Shown here: piece after piece, positions 37,198 through 45,170 of the stretch
Layout of the letters: every line of letters begins with the position of its first letter
How positions within the stretch are numbered: the first letter of the stretch is position 1
Assembly: GCA_001796355.1 (NCBI GenBank)
Contig: MGMG01000077.1
Location: forward strand, 1-64,000
Origin: Chloroflexi bacterium GWB2_54_36
GTDB lineage: Bacteria > Chloroflexota > Anaerolineae > Anaerolineales > Anaerolineaceae
Reading direction: 5' to 3'
Length of the DNA: 64,000 nt
The notes under the pieces: model-generated
Databases searched by the model: none
The model's input: the letters and a program-made list of their open reading frames with translations, nothing else
Told to the model about the DNA's origin: nothing
Made by a program: the position numbers and the translations under genes

Positions 37198-37203
37198 TAT
37201 GAT
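37198..37203 (+). promoter_or_regulatory. -10-like TATGAT 6 nt before the phosphoribosyltransferase start
   Basis: TATGAT at 37198-37203 and ATG at 37210. Paired with the tlyA site, this makes a tight divergent promoter region of 70 bp. Confidence 0.45.
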
Positions 37204-37209
37204 TACCGC

Positions 37210-38079
37210 ATGCTTCGCGCCCTCATCAAATCCATGCGTCTGCGGCAGTGGTCTAAGAATGTGTTTGTGCTGGCTGCCGTAGTATTCGACCGCCAGTTAG
37301 GCCACCTGCCGGCAGTTCTGGCATCTCTGGCTGGCTTCGTTCTGTTCTGCCTTTTATCCAGCAGCGTATATTTGATCAATGACGTGTTGGATGTCAAAGC
37401 TGACCGCCAGCATCCGGAAAAACGCAACCGTCCGATCGCATCGGGCGCGCTGCCGATCCGAGTCGCGCTCGGCGCTGCATTTATCCTGGTAATGATCACC
37501 ATTCCGGCAGCATTCCTGTTATCCACAAACTTCGGCTGGGTGGCGCTGACCTATTTTCTGCTCAATCTGGCCTATTCCAACTGGCTGAAGCACATCCCGT
37601 TGCTGGATGTGATGATCATCGCAGCCGGATTTGTCCTTCGGGTGGCGGGCGGCGTGGTCTTGATTATCGTCGAGCGTTTTTCCCCCTGGTTATATGTCGT
37701 CACCACCCTTGGCGCGCTTTATATCGGATTTGGCAAGCGCCGCTCCGAACTGGCTCTTCTGGAAAACGAAGCCAACAGCCACCGCCGGGTGTTTGACGGG
37801 TACACCATTCCGCTGCTCGACCAGTTGATCCTGATCGTTTCCAGCACCACCATCATTGCGTACAGTTTGTACACCTTTTCGGCGCCCAACCTTCCGGCTA
37901 ACCACAGCATGATGTTGACGATCCCTTTTGTACTTTACGGCGTCTTCCGATACCTGTATCTGATTCAGGTCAAGCAAGCGGGTGGCGCCCCCGAGGAACT
38001 GTTGATCTCAGATCGACCGTTGCAGGCAACCATTGTCCTGTGGGGAATAGCCATCCTGATCATTTTCTACCTTTTTTAA
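37210..38079 (+). CDS. decaprenyl-phosphate phosphoribosyltransferase (UbiA family)
   Basis: A 289-aa membrane protein with about eight helices. The UbiA-family acidic motif reads NDVLDVKADRQHPEKRNRPIASG, the form seen in 5-phosphoribosyl-1-diphosphate:decaprenyl-phosphate phosphoribosyltransferases, and KSMRLRQWSKNVFV at the N-terminus also matches that branch. It would attach ribose-5-phosphate to a polyprenyl phosphate, the first step toward lipid-linked ribose or arabinose donors. No epimerase genes are nearby. It heads an operon with mevalonate kinase 7 nt downstream, consistent with use of isoprenoids. A different aromatic prenyltransferase is a less likely alternative. Confidence 0.8.
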   Translation: MLRALIKSMRLRQWSKNVFVLAAVVFDRQLGHLPAVLASLAGFVLFCLLSSSVYLINDVLDVKADRQHPEKRNRPIASGALPIRVALGAAFILVMITIPAAFLLSTNFGWVALTYFLLNLAYSNWLKHIPLLDVMIIAAGFVLRVAGGVVLIIVERFSPWLYVVTTLGALYIGFGKRRSELALLENEANSHRRVFDGYTIPLLDQLILIVSSTTIIAYSLYTFSAPNLPANHSMMLTIPFVLYGVFRYLYLIQVKQAGGAPEELLISDRPLQATIVLWGIAILIIFYLF

Positions 38080-38086
38080 GTCAAAA

Positions 38087-39049
38087 ATGCCAGCGATCTC
38101 TGCAACTGCTCCCGGGAAATTGATTTTATTCGGCGAACATGCGGTCGTCTATAACCATCCGGCGATCGCCATCCCCTTCAATGGTGTGCACGCAAAGGCC
38201 ACAGTATTCGCCACGCCCATTGCCCCGACCGGCCGCGTGCGCATTGAAGCCCAGGCCATTGGGTTGGATCAAACCCTGGACCAACTGGCTGCCGACCATC
38301 CATTTGCCATTGCCATTCATGGGGTAATGAAAACACTGGGTATCCACTGGCTGCCCGCCTGCCACATCCGCATTACTTCGAGCATTCCTATCGCGGCCGG
38401 AATGGGCTCGAGCGCTGCAGTATCCATTGCCCTTTCCCGCGCACTGGCGACTTTTTTAGGTCACCCGTTGGAGGATTCGGCTGTCAATGTGATCGCTTTC
38501 CAGGTCGAACAGCAATCGCACGGCACGCCGTCCGGGGTGGATAACACGGTTATCAGCTTTGGTCGCCCGGTTTATTTTGTCCGCAACCAGCCCATTGAGT
38601 TTTTAATGATACGCGAACCGCTTGATTTATTGGTAGCCGATAGCGGCATAGCGGCTGCTACCGGTCCGATGGTGGCTGGCGTTTTGCAGCGCTTTCAGGC
38701 AGACCCTGAAACCTACGGAACTTATTTCGATCAAATCGCCAACCTGGTAAAACAGGCCCGCACGGATCTCGAAAGCAGCGCTGGAGTTCATCTCGGTCCG
38801 TTGATGACCGAAAATCACAGCCTGCTGCAAAAAATCGGGGTTTCGACGCCGGAACTGGACCGGCTGGTCGAAGCGGCTTTGGATGCTGGTGCTTTGGGCG
38901 CCAAATTGACCGGCGGCGGAGGCGGCGGCAACATCATCGCCCTGGTCGCCAACAACCAGATTGAAAAAGCCACCCAGGCTTTGTTGGCGGCCGGTGCGCA
39001 CCGGACCTGGCTGCTTAACTTACCGCGCTATAAGGAACCGGCCTCGTGA
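38087..39049 (+). CDS. mvk: mevalonate kinase
   Basis: A 320-aa GHMP kinase that phosphorylates mevalonate at the 5 position. Motifs are APGKLILFGEHAVVYNHPAIA at the N-terminus, the phosphate loop GMGSSAAVSIALSRA, HGTPSGVDNTV, and the C-terminal glycine-rich KLTGGGGGGNIIALV. These are the hallmarks of mevalonate kinases rather than phosphomevalonate kinases. Its stop overlaps the next gene's GTG start (GTGA), so it is coupled to isopentenyl phosphate kinase. The rest of the mevalonate route is not in the window. Confidence 0.9.
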   Translation: MPAISATAPGKLILFGEHAVVYNHPAIAIPFNGVHAKATVFATPIAPTGRVRIEAQAIGLDQTLDQLAADHPFAIAIHGVMKTLGIHWLPACHIRITSSIPIAAGMGSSAAVSIALSRALATFLGHPLEDSAVNVIAFQVEQQSHGTPSGVDNTVISFGRPVYFVRNQPIEFLMIREPLDLLVADSGIAAATGPMVAGVLQRFQADPETYGTYFDQIANLVKQARTDLESSAGVHLGPLMTENHSLLQKIGVSTPELDRLVEAALDAGALGAKLTGGGGGGNIIALVANNQIEKATQALLAAGAHRTWLLNLPRYKEPAS

Positions 39050-39840
39050 TCACGTTCCTCAAATTGGGCGGCTCGCTCATTACCGACAAATCCACGCCGC
39101 GTAAGGCGGACATGGACGTTATCCGCCGTTTAGCGGCTGAAATCCGAACAGCTCAGAAGGAACTGCCACAGTTGAGGTTGTTGCTTGGGCACGGGTCTGG
39201 CTCTTTTGGGCACGTTCCCGCCCGTGAATACAACACGCGCAATGGAGTTCGAACTGTTTCCGAGTGGAACGGGTTTCTGGAAGTCTGGCGGCAGGCTCGC
39301 GACCTCAATCAGATCATGATCGAAGCTCTTACTCAGGCTGGCATTCCCATTATGGCCTTTCCACCCTCGGCTATCATCCAGGCTGCCGACGGCCAACCGG
39401 TTAGTGTCCAGTCCGAGCCGCTGCTTTCTGCCCTTAATTCAGGGCTGACGCCGCTGGTTGCCGGGGATGTTATTTTTGATAAAGTGCGCGGCGGTACCAT
39501 TTTTTCCACCGAAGACGTCTTCATGGCGCTCACAGCAACCAATCCTCCCGACCGAGTGCTGGTATGCGGCAAAGAAAGCGGCGTCTGGGAAGACTACCCG
39601 GCCAATACCCGCTTGATCCCCAAAATAACCTCTTCCAGCTACGAACAGTTGCAAAAATCGCTTGGCAACTCGGCTGGGATTGATGTCACAGGCGGAATGC
39701 GCACTAAAGTGGAACAAATGCTTAACCTGATAAAACGATACCCGAAAACCAGAGCAGTCATATTCTCAGGCAGCCAGCCAGGCGTTTTGTATGACGTGCT
39801 GGTCGGCCGCCCCCATGGAACGGTTATTGCGAATATTTAA
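39046..39840 (+). CDS. ipk: isopentenyl phosphate kinase
   Basis: A 264-aa amino-acid-kinase fold protein that phosphorylates isopentenyl phosphate to isopentenyl diphosphate. It begins FLKLGGSLITDK, and LLLGHGSGSFGH supplies the His56 that marks IPK (equivalent to the catalytic His of archaeal enzymes) over fosfomycin or aspartate kinases. GKESGVWEDYP and DVTGGMRTKVEQML also match. The GTG start overlaps the mevalonate kinase stop. The pair implies the archaeal-type alternative mevalonate pathway, with phosphomevalonate decarboxylase expected elsewhere in the genome. Confidence 0.9.
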   Translation: MITFLKLGGSLITDKSTPRKADMDVIRRLAAEIRTAQKELPQLRLLLGHGSGSFGHVPAREYNTRNGVRTVSEWNGFLEVWRQARDLNQIMIEALTQAGIPIMAFPPSAIIQAADGQPVSVQSEPLLSALNSGLTPLVAGDVIFDKVRGGTIFSTEDVFMALTATNPPDRVLVCGKESGVWEDYPANTRLIPKITSSSYEQLQKSLGNSAGIDVTGGMRTKVEQMLNLIKRYPKTRAVIFSGSQPGVLYDVLVGRPHGTVIANI

Positions 39841-39852
39841 GGAGATTGAAAT

Positions 39853-41004
39853 ATGATTTTCTCCCGCGAACAACTCGAAGCAATCGAAGATAAATATCTG
39901 GCGCCGTATGGCTCGCACAGTAAATACTCCCGCGGGCGCTTGCACCAGGAGGATGAACCGCCGTACCGGACGATATATCAACGTGACCGGGACCGCATCT
40001 TACACACCACTGCATTCCGCCGGTTGGAATACAAAACCCAGGTATTTATAAATTATGAAGGCGATTATTACCGCACCCGCCTGACCCATACCCTGGAAGT
40101 CGCCCAAATTGGCCGGACCCTGGCGCGCGTGTTGGGCGCCAGCGAAGACCTGACCGAGACCATCTGTCTGGCTCACGATCTGGGGCACCCGCCATTTGGG
40201 CATTCCGGTGAGACCGCGTTAGCCGGCCTGATGAAAGAATATGGCGGATTCGAGCACAACAAACAATCCTTCCGCATTGTCACCGAACTCGAACGGCGCT
40301 ATCCTGACTTCCCCGGTTTAAACCTGAGTTGGGAGGTTCTGGAGGGCATTGTCAAGCATGAGACGGAGTATGACCGGGCCGACGCCCGCGACTTCAACCC
40401 CGATTTGCGCGGCCATATGGAAGCCCAGATCGCTAATGTGGCGGATGAACTGGCTTACACGGCGCACGATCTGGATGATGGGCTGCGCTCCAGCATGATT
40501 AACGAAGAGATGTTGGAGAGCATCGAGCTCTGGCAGGTCATGCGCGAGAGCATCGGTTGGCGAACTGGCAACCTGGATGACCTTACCCGGCATCGTATCA
40601 TCCGGCGCTTGATTGGCAGCGAGGTGGATGATCTGGTTGAAACCACCGAGCAGCGCCTGCGCGAAAGCAACCCATCGTCTGTTGAGGATTTGCAACGGCT
40701 GCCTTACAATGTGGTTACTTTCTCGGAAAAGATGCACCGCCGTAACCGTCAATTGAAGGACTTCCTCTACAATCGGTTGTACCGTCACTACCGCGTAGTG
40801 CGCATGGCCGTCAAAGCAGAGAATCTCATTGCGCAACTCTTTAAGGCCTACCGGAAAGAGCCCACGGTGCTGCCAGGGCATGTCCAGCCGCGGATAAAGG
40901 AAATCGGCCTGGAACGCACCATTTGCGACTACATCGCTGGCATGACCGACCGCTATGCAATCGAAGAATCAAAAAAATTGTTCGACCCGGCCACCCTGCC
41001 CTAA
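39853..41004 (+). CDS. dgt: deoxyguanosinetriphosphate triphosphohydrolase-like protein
   Basis: A 383-aa HD-domain enzyme that removes triphosphate from dGTP or other dNTPs. Characteristic are RDRDRILHTTAFRRLEYKTQVF, TRLTHTLEVAQIGRTLARVLG with the first His, AHDLGHPPFGHSGE with the HD pair, and the Asp in VADELAYTAHDLDDG. It matches the Dgt type 2 subfamily length. It follows ipk by 12 nt with AAGGAGATTG upstream. Its place in an isoprenoid operon has no obvious metabolic reason. Confidence 0.93.
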   Translation: MIFSREQLEAIEDKYLAPYGSHSKYSRGRLHQEDEPPYRTIYQRDRDRILHTTAFRRLEYKTQVFINYEGDYYRTRLTHTLEVAQIGRTLARVLGASEDLTETICLAHDLGHPPFGHSGETALAGLMKEYGGFEHNKQSFRIVTELERRYPDFPGLNLSWEVLEGIVKHETEYDRADARDFNPDLRGHMEAQIANVADELAYTAHDLDDGLRSSMINEEMLESIELWQVMRESIGWRTGNLDDLTRHRIIRRLIGSEVDDLVETTEQRLRESNPSSVEDLQRLPYNVVTFSEKMHRRNRQLKDFLYNRLYRHYRVVRMAVKAENLIAQLFKAYRKEPTVLPGHVQPRIKEIGLERTICDYIAGMTDRYAIEESKKLFDPATLP

Positions 41005-41041
41005 CGCTGATCGGATTGCATCCATCCCCAATATTGAACGT

Positions 41042-41071
41042 TTGATGATATCATTGGGGCTGTTCTTAGAT
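41042..41071 (+). promoter_or_regulatory. candidate greA promoter
   Basis: TTGATG (41042-41047) and TTAGAT (41066-41071), 18 nt apart. It overlaps a CCCCAAT/ATTGGGG inverted repeat (41026-41059) and a GTTCTTA/TAAGAAC hairpin, so expression may be controlled by structure. Confidence 0.35.
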
Positions 41072-41127
41072 CCAATAAGAACCAACTTATCTGTTTACCC
41101 CAATCGGGTATATCAGGAGTGATTGCA

Positions 41128-41175
41128 ATGCGTTTGACTTATTATTACTTCGGAGTTGGCATTAATAATGGCTGA
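41128..41175 (+). CDS. 15-codon leader ORF upstream of greA
   Basis: ATG at 41128 follows AGGAG with 8-nt spacing, a better ribosome site than that of greA itself. It encodes MRLTYYYFGVGINNG and stops with TGA at 41173-41175, 8 nt inside greA (start 41168) in another frame. This is the geometry of a coupled leader peptide. Three consecutive tyrosines stand out. It is too short for the ORF track. Whether it is translated is unknown. Confidence 0.4.
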   Translation: MRLTYYYFGVGINNG

Positions 41176-41635
41176 TGTTTCTTATCTAACCCTTGATGGC
41201 TTGAACCGTTTGAAAAATGAACTGGCCAAAATGACAGGCCCTGAGCGCGAGGAAATCGCAAAGCGGTTGCGGGCTGCGATTGACCAGGGCGACCTTTCTG
41301 AGAATGCCGATTACACCTCGGCCAAGGAAGATCAGTCGTTCCTGGAAGGCCGCATCCAGGAAGCCGAACGCCTTCTCTCGAACGTGGTCATTATTGATAA
41401 CGTCACAAAAAATCTGGAAGAAGTGGGTATTGGTGACCACATCACCATCCAGGAAGGTACTTACCCGGTTGAAAAATACCACCTGGTGGGCCCTAAAGAA
41501 GCTGACCCCGGAAACGGGCGGATTTCACTGGAATCCCCCATCGGCAAAGCCCTGTTGGGACGAAAAGTCGGGGAAGAAGTCTTGGCTGACACGCCAGGCG
41601 GCAGTATCCGCTTTACAATCCTAAAGATCGAATAA
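41168..41635 (+). CDS. greA: transcription elongation factor GreA
   Basis: A 155-aa factor that stimulates RNA cleavage by backtracked RNA polymerase. The N-terminal coiled coil carries the acidic tip DQGDLSENADYTSAKEDQSF, with the Asp/Glu residues needed in the polymerase secondary channel. The C-terminal FKBP-like domain ends GKALLGRKVGEEVLADTPGG. The ORF track starts at a TTG (41156), but the family start is MADVSYLT at 41168. Ribosome entry may come from the overlapping leader ORF. A strong terminator follows. Confidence 0.95.
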   Translation: MADVSYLTLDGLNRLKNELAKMTGPEREEIAKRLRAAIDQGDLSENADYTSAKEDQSFLEGRIQEAERLLSNVVIIDNVTKNLEEVGIGDHITIQEGTYPVEKYHLVGPKEADPGNGRISLESPIGKALLGRKVGEEVLADTPGGSIRFTILKIE

Positions 41636-41660
41636 AACTGAGGTTTTTACAGGGCAAAAT

Positions 41661-41691
41661 AAAAGGCAGAGGATTTTCCCTCTGCCTTTTT
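41661..41691. terminator. terminator after greA
   Basis: AAAAGGCAGAGG (41661-41672) pairs with CCTCTGCCTTTT (41679-41690), then T. The stem is flanked by A- and T-runs, so it can serve greA and the convergent membrane-protein gene. Confidence 0.9.
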
Positions 41692-41717
41692 GATTACGAA
41701 AACAGGACTAGCAAGTG

Positions 41718-42725
41718 TTATGCGCTAGTTTTTGGCCAGACAGCCAGTTCGAGGGTCAGGCGGTCAAAGTAGCTGTTTTCAGGTAAAGCCCCGCCACCCA
41801 GGTTGAGGTCAACCACACGGGCTTCCAGTACCAGGGTTGCGGTTTCGAGTACGATGCGTTTGTCGGCCTCAACTTCAATCGGTTCGCCTTTGGATTCAAG
41901 GCGGGCGCGAATGGCGCTGTCATTCATGGCGTGCGGGCTCATCACCACCTTGGTAATGGTTTGGATGTCGTTTTTATCGAATAGCCAGACCTCGAAGGCG
42001 GTCACTTTCTTGGGATCGCCCACTCCGATCATGTCAGAAATGCCAACGCCGCACTCGCCAAGGAACTCACCGGTTGGCGAGTCAATGCTGAACGAGTCGT
42101 CATAGAGATCGTCACCGATCATATAGGTAGTCATGAACTGCGAGATCGGCGCTTCCTGACCCTGAGCAGAAAAGTCCGTACGGGGCGCCTGGCGGCTAAT
42201 GTCATGCGCCACGGCAACTGGAGATTCAGCAGACGAACCACCGCGATTTCGGAAGACTAATAGATAGACCAATCCGGCGCCAACAAGCAAGGTGACCAGG
42301 CACAATCCAACCACCAGGCCGACATTTTTCGGGGCCGCCGGTTTTTCAGCTTCAACGGGTGTCACTGTTGTAACTGGCAATGGAACGCTGGGTCCAAGCA
42401 CTATCGCCCGAAAGGCATTGATTTCAGCTTCATTCAGGTTGCAAGTACCCGGTTTGAAGGCATCCAGCTGAGACGATGCATCTTCACCCAGTAAATCGAA
42501 ACGAGTCTTGGCTGAAACAGGATCCTGTCTTACCAGAAACGAATCGATCGTCATGCAGAGATAATCCTGCTTTAGATCTTCTCGCAGGAATTTAGGCTCT
42601 GCGTCAACCCATTTCACTGGCCAAATCGCCCAACCCAGGATCGGCAAGCCGATAATCAAGCCGACAACCAGGCCGACCGCAGCTGTAATAATCGGATTGC
42701 GCAGTTGTTCTCGGATCTTATCCAT
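41718..42725 (-). CDS. two-TM membrane protein, conserved hypothetical
   Basis: A 335-aa protein I cannot assign. It has a membrane helix at residues about 12-35, an outside loop of about 100 residues (LCMTIDSFLVRQDPVSAKTRFDLL), a second helix at about 137-160, and a cytosolic C-terminal domain of about 150 residues with SPTGEFLGECGVGISD and KVTAFEVWLFDKNDI. The domain resembles others in which a small beta-rich module is anchored to the membrane, but no catalytic motif is visible. AGGAG precedes the ATG and a good promoter lies upstream, so it is a separate transcription unit. Confidence 0.75.
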   Translation of the reverse strand: MDKIREQLRNPIITAAVGLVVGLIIGLPILGWAIWPVKWVDAEPKFLREDLKQDYLCMTIDSFLVRQDPVSAKTRFDLLGEDASSQLDAFKPGTCNLNEAEINAFRAIVLGPSVPLPVTTVTPVEAEKPAAPKNVGLVVGLCLVTLLVGAGLVYLLVFRNRGGSSAESPVAVAHDISRQAPRTDFSAQGQEAPISQFMTTYMIGDDLYDDSFSIDSPTGEFLGECGVGISDMIGVGDPKKVTAFEVWLFDKNDIQTITKVVMSPHAMNDSAIRARLESKGEPIEVEADKRIVLETATLVLEARVVDLNLGGGALPENSYFDRLTLELAVWPKTSA

Positions 42726-42783
42726 GTCTCTGCTCCTACAGGTTTATAGCTATCCCGCCAGATTGACCAATTTATCTATACGT

Positions 42784-42812
42784 ATTGTAGAACAAATATC
42801 AGATAAAGGCAA
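42784..42812 (-). promoter_or_regulatory. promoter of the two-TM membrane protein
   Basis: TTGCCT (42807-42812) and TACAAT (42784-42789) on the minus strand, spaced by 17 nt, about 60 nt upstream of the ATG at 42725. Confidence 0.65.
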
Positions 42813-42850
42813 CGACTATGGTCGGGTAGATGTCAATATTGTTGCAAGGT

Positions 42851-45169
42851 TTATGCCCGTTCCGCGGTAGATTCGAGAATTTGTTCCAATAGAAAAGTGG
42901 ATTCGCACTTTAAGCATTGTGCTTCCCGTTTGTTGAGGACCACAAGCGTCCCGCCACAGGCTGGACAGGGTTTGGCAACGGGTTTCTTCCATGAGGTGAA
43001 ACCACAGGTCGGGTAATTGGCGCATCCGTAGAAGACGCGTCCTTTCCGGGTCTTGCGTTCCACCAATTCACCGCCATCTTCCGGACAAGTAACGCCGATT
43101 TTCTGGAGGAAAGGTTCGGTGTGCCGGCAAGTTGGGAAGGTGCTGCAACTGATGAATTTGCCAAAACGCCCATAGCGGTAAACGAGATCATTGCCGCAAA
43201 CCGGGCAGGCTCTCCCCACTTTTTCGAGTTCAGCTTTGGATACCGGAATTTCGATTTGAGCTTTCTTCACCTGTGGTTCGAAAGTCTTATAAAATTTCCC
43301 GATTACATCTTCCCATTGACGCCCACCCGTTGACACGTCGTCGAGTGCCTTCTCCATTTGCGCAGTGAAATTCACATTGACAATGTCCGAGAAGTGGCGA
43401 ACCAACAGGTCGTTGACGGTGAAACCGGTGTCTGTCGGGATCAGCCGCTTGCTTTTCCGCACCACATAACCACGCTCCTGGATGGTCGAAATAATGGGCG
43501 CATAGGTGCTTGGCCGCCCGATTCCATTTTCTTCGAGCGCCGCGATGAGGGTTGCTTCGGTGAAGCGCGGCGGCGGCTGGGTAAAGTGTTGTTCAGGGAT
43601 CAACCGCACCAGTTGTTGTTTTTGGTTTTCTTCCAGTCCAGCTGGAATGCGAACATTTTCTTCTTCGTCCGTTTTAATATCCTCATCCCGCGAGTCTTCG
43701 AAGACCACCAGGAATCCCGGGAAGCGCACCGTTGATCCCGACGCCCGGAACAGGTAATTTTGATTGCCCTGTCCTTCGACCTCAACCGTGACGGTATCAA
43801 GCAGCGCCGATTCCATCTGCGACGCGACGAACCGCTGCCAGATTACCTGGTACAACTTGAATTGGTCTCCGCTCAGAAACGGCTTGACCTTTTCCGGTAA
43901 GCGCAGCACAGACGTCGGACGGATGGCTTCATGCGCTTCCTGCGCTCCGACCGCCCGCGTGCGGTATTGCGGCGGGATAGGCGGCACAAAATTAGCCCCA
44001 TAAGTATTTTGCACAAACTCGCGTGCTTCTTTTTGTGCCAGATCCGACACGTTAGTCGAATCGGTTCGCATGTAGGTGATCAAACCTGTTGCGCCGCCAT
44101 TGCCAACATCCAGGCCTTCGTAAAGTTGCTGAGCAACTGCCATCGTCTTGCGGGTGGTAAATCCCAGGCGGCGTGAGGCTTCCTGCTGCAGGGACGAGGT
44201 GATGAACGGTGCGGAAGGTTTGCGTTTGCGTTCGCCGCGCTTGATGCGCACAATTTTGTACGCCGCTTTTTCAAGATCGGGCAAAATGGCGTCAGCATCC
44301 GCTTTTTGCGCCAGCGCCGGGTCTTGATCATTGATTTTGACCAGTTTGGCGACAAAGGTCTGGCGGATATGATCGGGTTTGAACTCTGCCCCGATCGTCC
44401 AGTACTCGACTGGATTGAAATCCTCGATTTCCCGTTCGCGTTCGACCACCAGCCGCAGCGCAACCGACTGCACCCGACCAGCGGAGAGCCGGCTGCGTAC
44501 TTTTTCCCACAACAACGGACTCAGGCTGTAGCCTACCAGCCGGTCTAGTACTCGCCGGCCCTGCTGGGCATTAACTAAATCCATGTCGATGTCCCGCGGG
44601 TGCGAAAAAGCTTCTTGAATCGCCGGTTGTGTAATCTCGTGAAAAACCACGCGCTTGGTCACAGCCGGGTTAATTTCAGCCGCTTCCAGCAAATGCCAGG
44701 CAATCGCTTCCCCTTCGCGATCAGGGTCGGTCGCCAGGAAGACTTCTTCGGCGGTTTTCACCAGCGCCTTCAACTCCTTGACCACCGGACGTTTTTCGTT
44801 GGGAACGCGGTACTTCGGTTGGAAATTGTTTTCCACATCCACGGAAAGTTCTGACCGCAACAGGTCGCGCACATGTCCAACTGACGCCTTAACCGTGTAA
44901 CCCTTGCCAAGAAAGCGTCCGACTGTGCGCGCTTTGGCAGGTGATTCAACAATGACCAGTTTGCCGTTTCGTTTAGGTTCCCGCTTGACCTTTTCTGGCG
45001 GTGTCAATCCATCGTGGGCCGGCGTACGCCCCATGCGGTACATTTTAGTGCCGCAGACCGGGCAGATCCCGTGGGTTACTGGGGCCCCGGCTGCATTAAA
45101 ATCCGCCTTGGCGTTGGAGATTTCTCTTTTGGTTTTGCACTTTACACAATAAGCTTCCAAATTATCCAC
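42851..45169 (-). CDS. topA: DNA topoisomerase I with N-terminal DUF5679-like zinc domain
   Basis: A 772-aa type IA topoisomerase that relaxes negative supercoils. An extra N-terminal segment of about 60 residues, YCVKCKTKREI and ICPVCGTKMY, looks like a DUF5679 zinc ribbon. The TOPRIM domain (KLVIVESPAKARTVGRFLG, DPDREGEAIAWH) follows, then the catalytic Tyr366 in LITYMRTDSTN, and three C-terminal zinc modules, the middle one lacking one Cys. The start is GTG at 45169 with only a weak ribosome site. It is the last gene of the ffh operon, 1 nt after manC. Confidence 0.95.
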   Translation of the reverse strand: MDNLEAYCVKCKTKREISNAKADFNAAGAPVTHGICPVCGTKMYRMGRTPAHDGLTPPEKVKREPKRNGKLVIVESPAKARTVGRFLGKGYTVKASVGHVRDLLRSELSVDVENNFQPKYRVPNEKRPVVKELKALVKTAEEVFLATDPDREGEAIAWHLLEAAEINPAVTKRVVFHEITQPAIQEAFSHPRDIDMDLVNAQQGRRVLDRLVGYSLSPLLWEKVRSRLSAGRVQSVALRLVVEREREIEDFNPVEYWTIGAEFKPDHIRQTFVAKLVKINDQDPALAQKADADAILPDLEKAAYKIVRIKRGERKRKPSAPFITSSLQQEASRRLGFTTRKTMAVAQQLYEGLDVGNGGATGLITYMRTDSTNVSDLAQKEAREFVQNTYGANFVPPIPPQYRTRAVGAQEAHEAIRPTSVLRLPEKVKPFLSGDQFKLYQVIWQRFVASQMESALLDTVTVEVEGQGNQNYLFRASGSTVRFPGFLVVFEDSRDEDIKTDEEENVRIPAGLEENQKQQLVRLIPEQHFTQPPPRFTEATLIAALEENGIGRPSTYAPIISTIQERGYVVRKSKRLIPTDTGFTVNDLLVRHFSDIVNVNFTAQMEKALDDVSTGGRQWEDVIGKFYKTFEPQVKKAQIEIPVSKAELEKVGRACPVCGNDLVYRYGRFGKFISCSTFPTCRHTEPFLQKIGVTCPEDGGELVERKTRKGRVFYGCANYPTCGFTSWKKPVAKPCPACGGTLVVLNKREAQCLKCESTFLLEQILESTAERA

Positions 45170-45170
45170 C

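Noticed and set aside
41718-42725. Assigning the two-TM protein to a secretion or sensor family
   Set aside because: Only topology supports it; no motif is recognisable, so it stays hypothetical.
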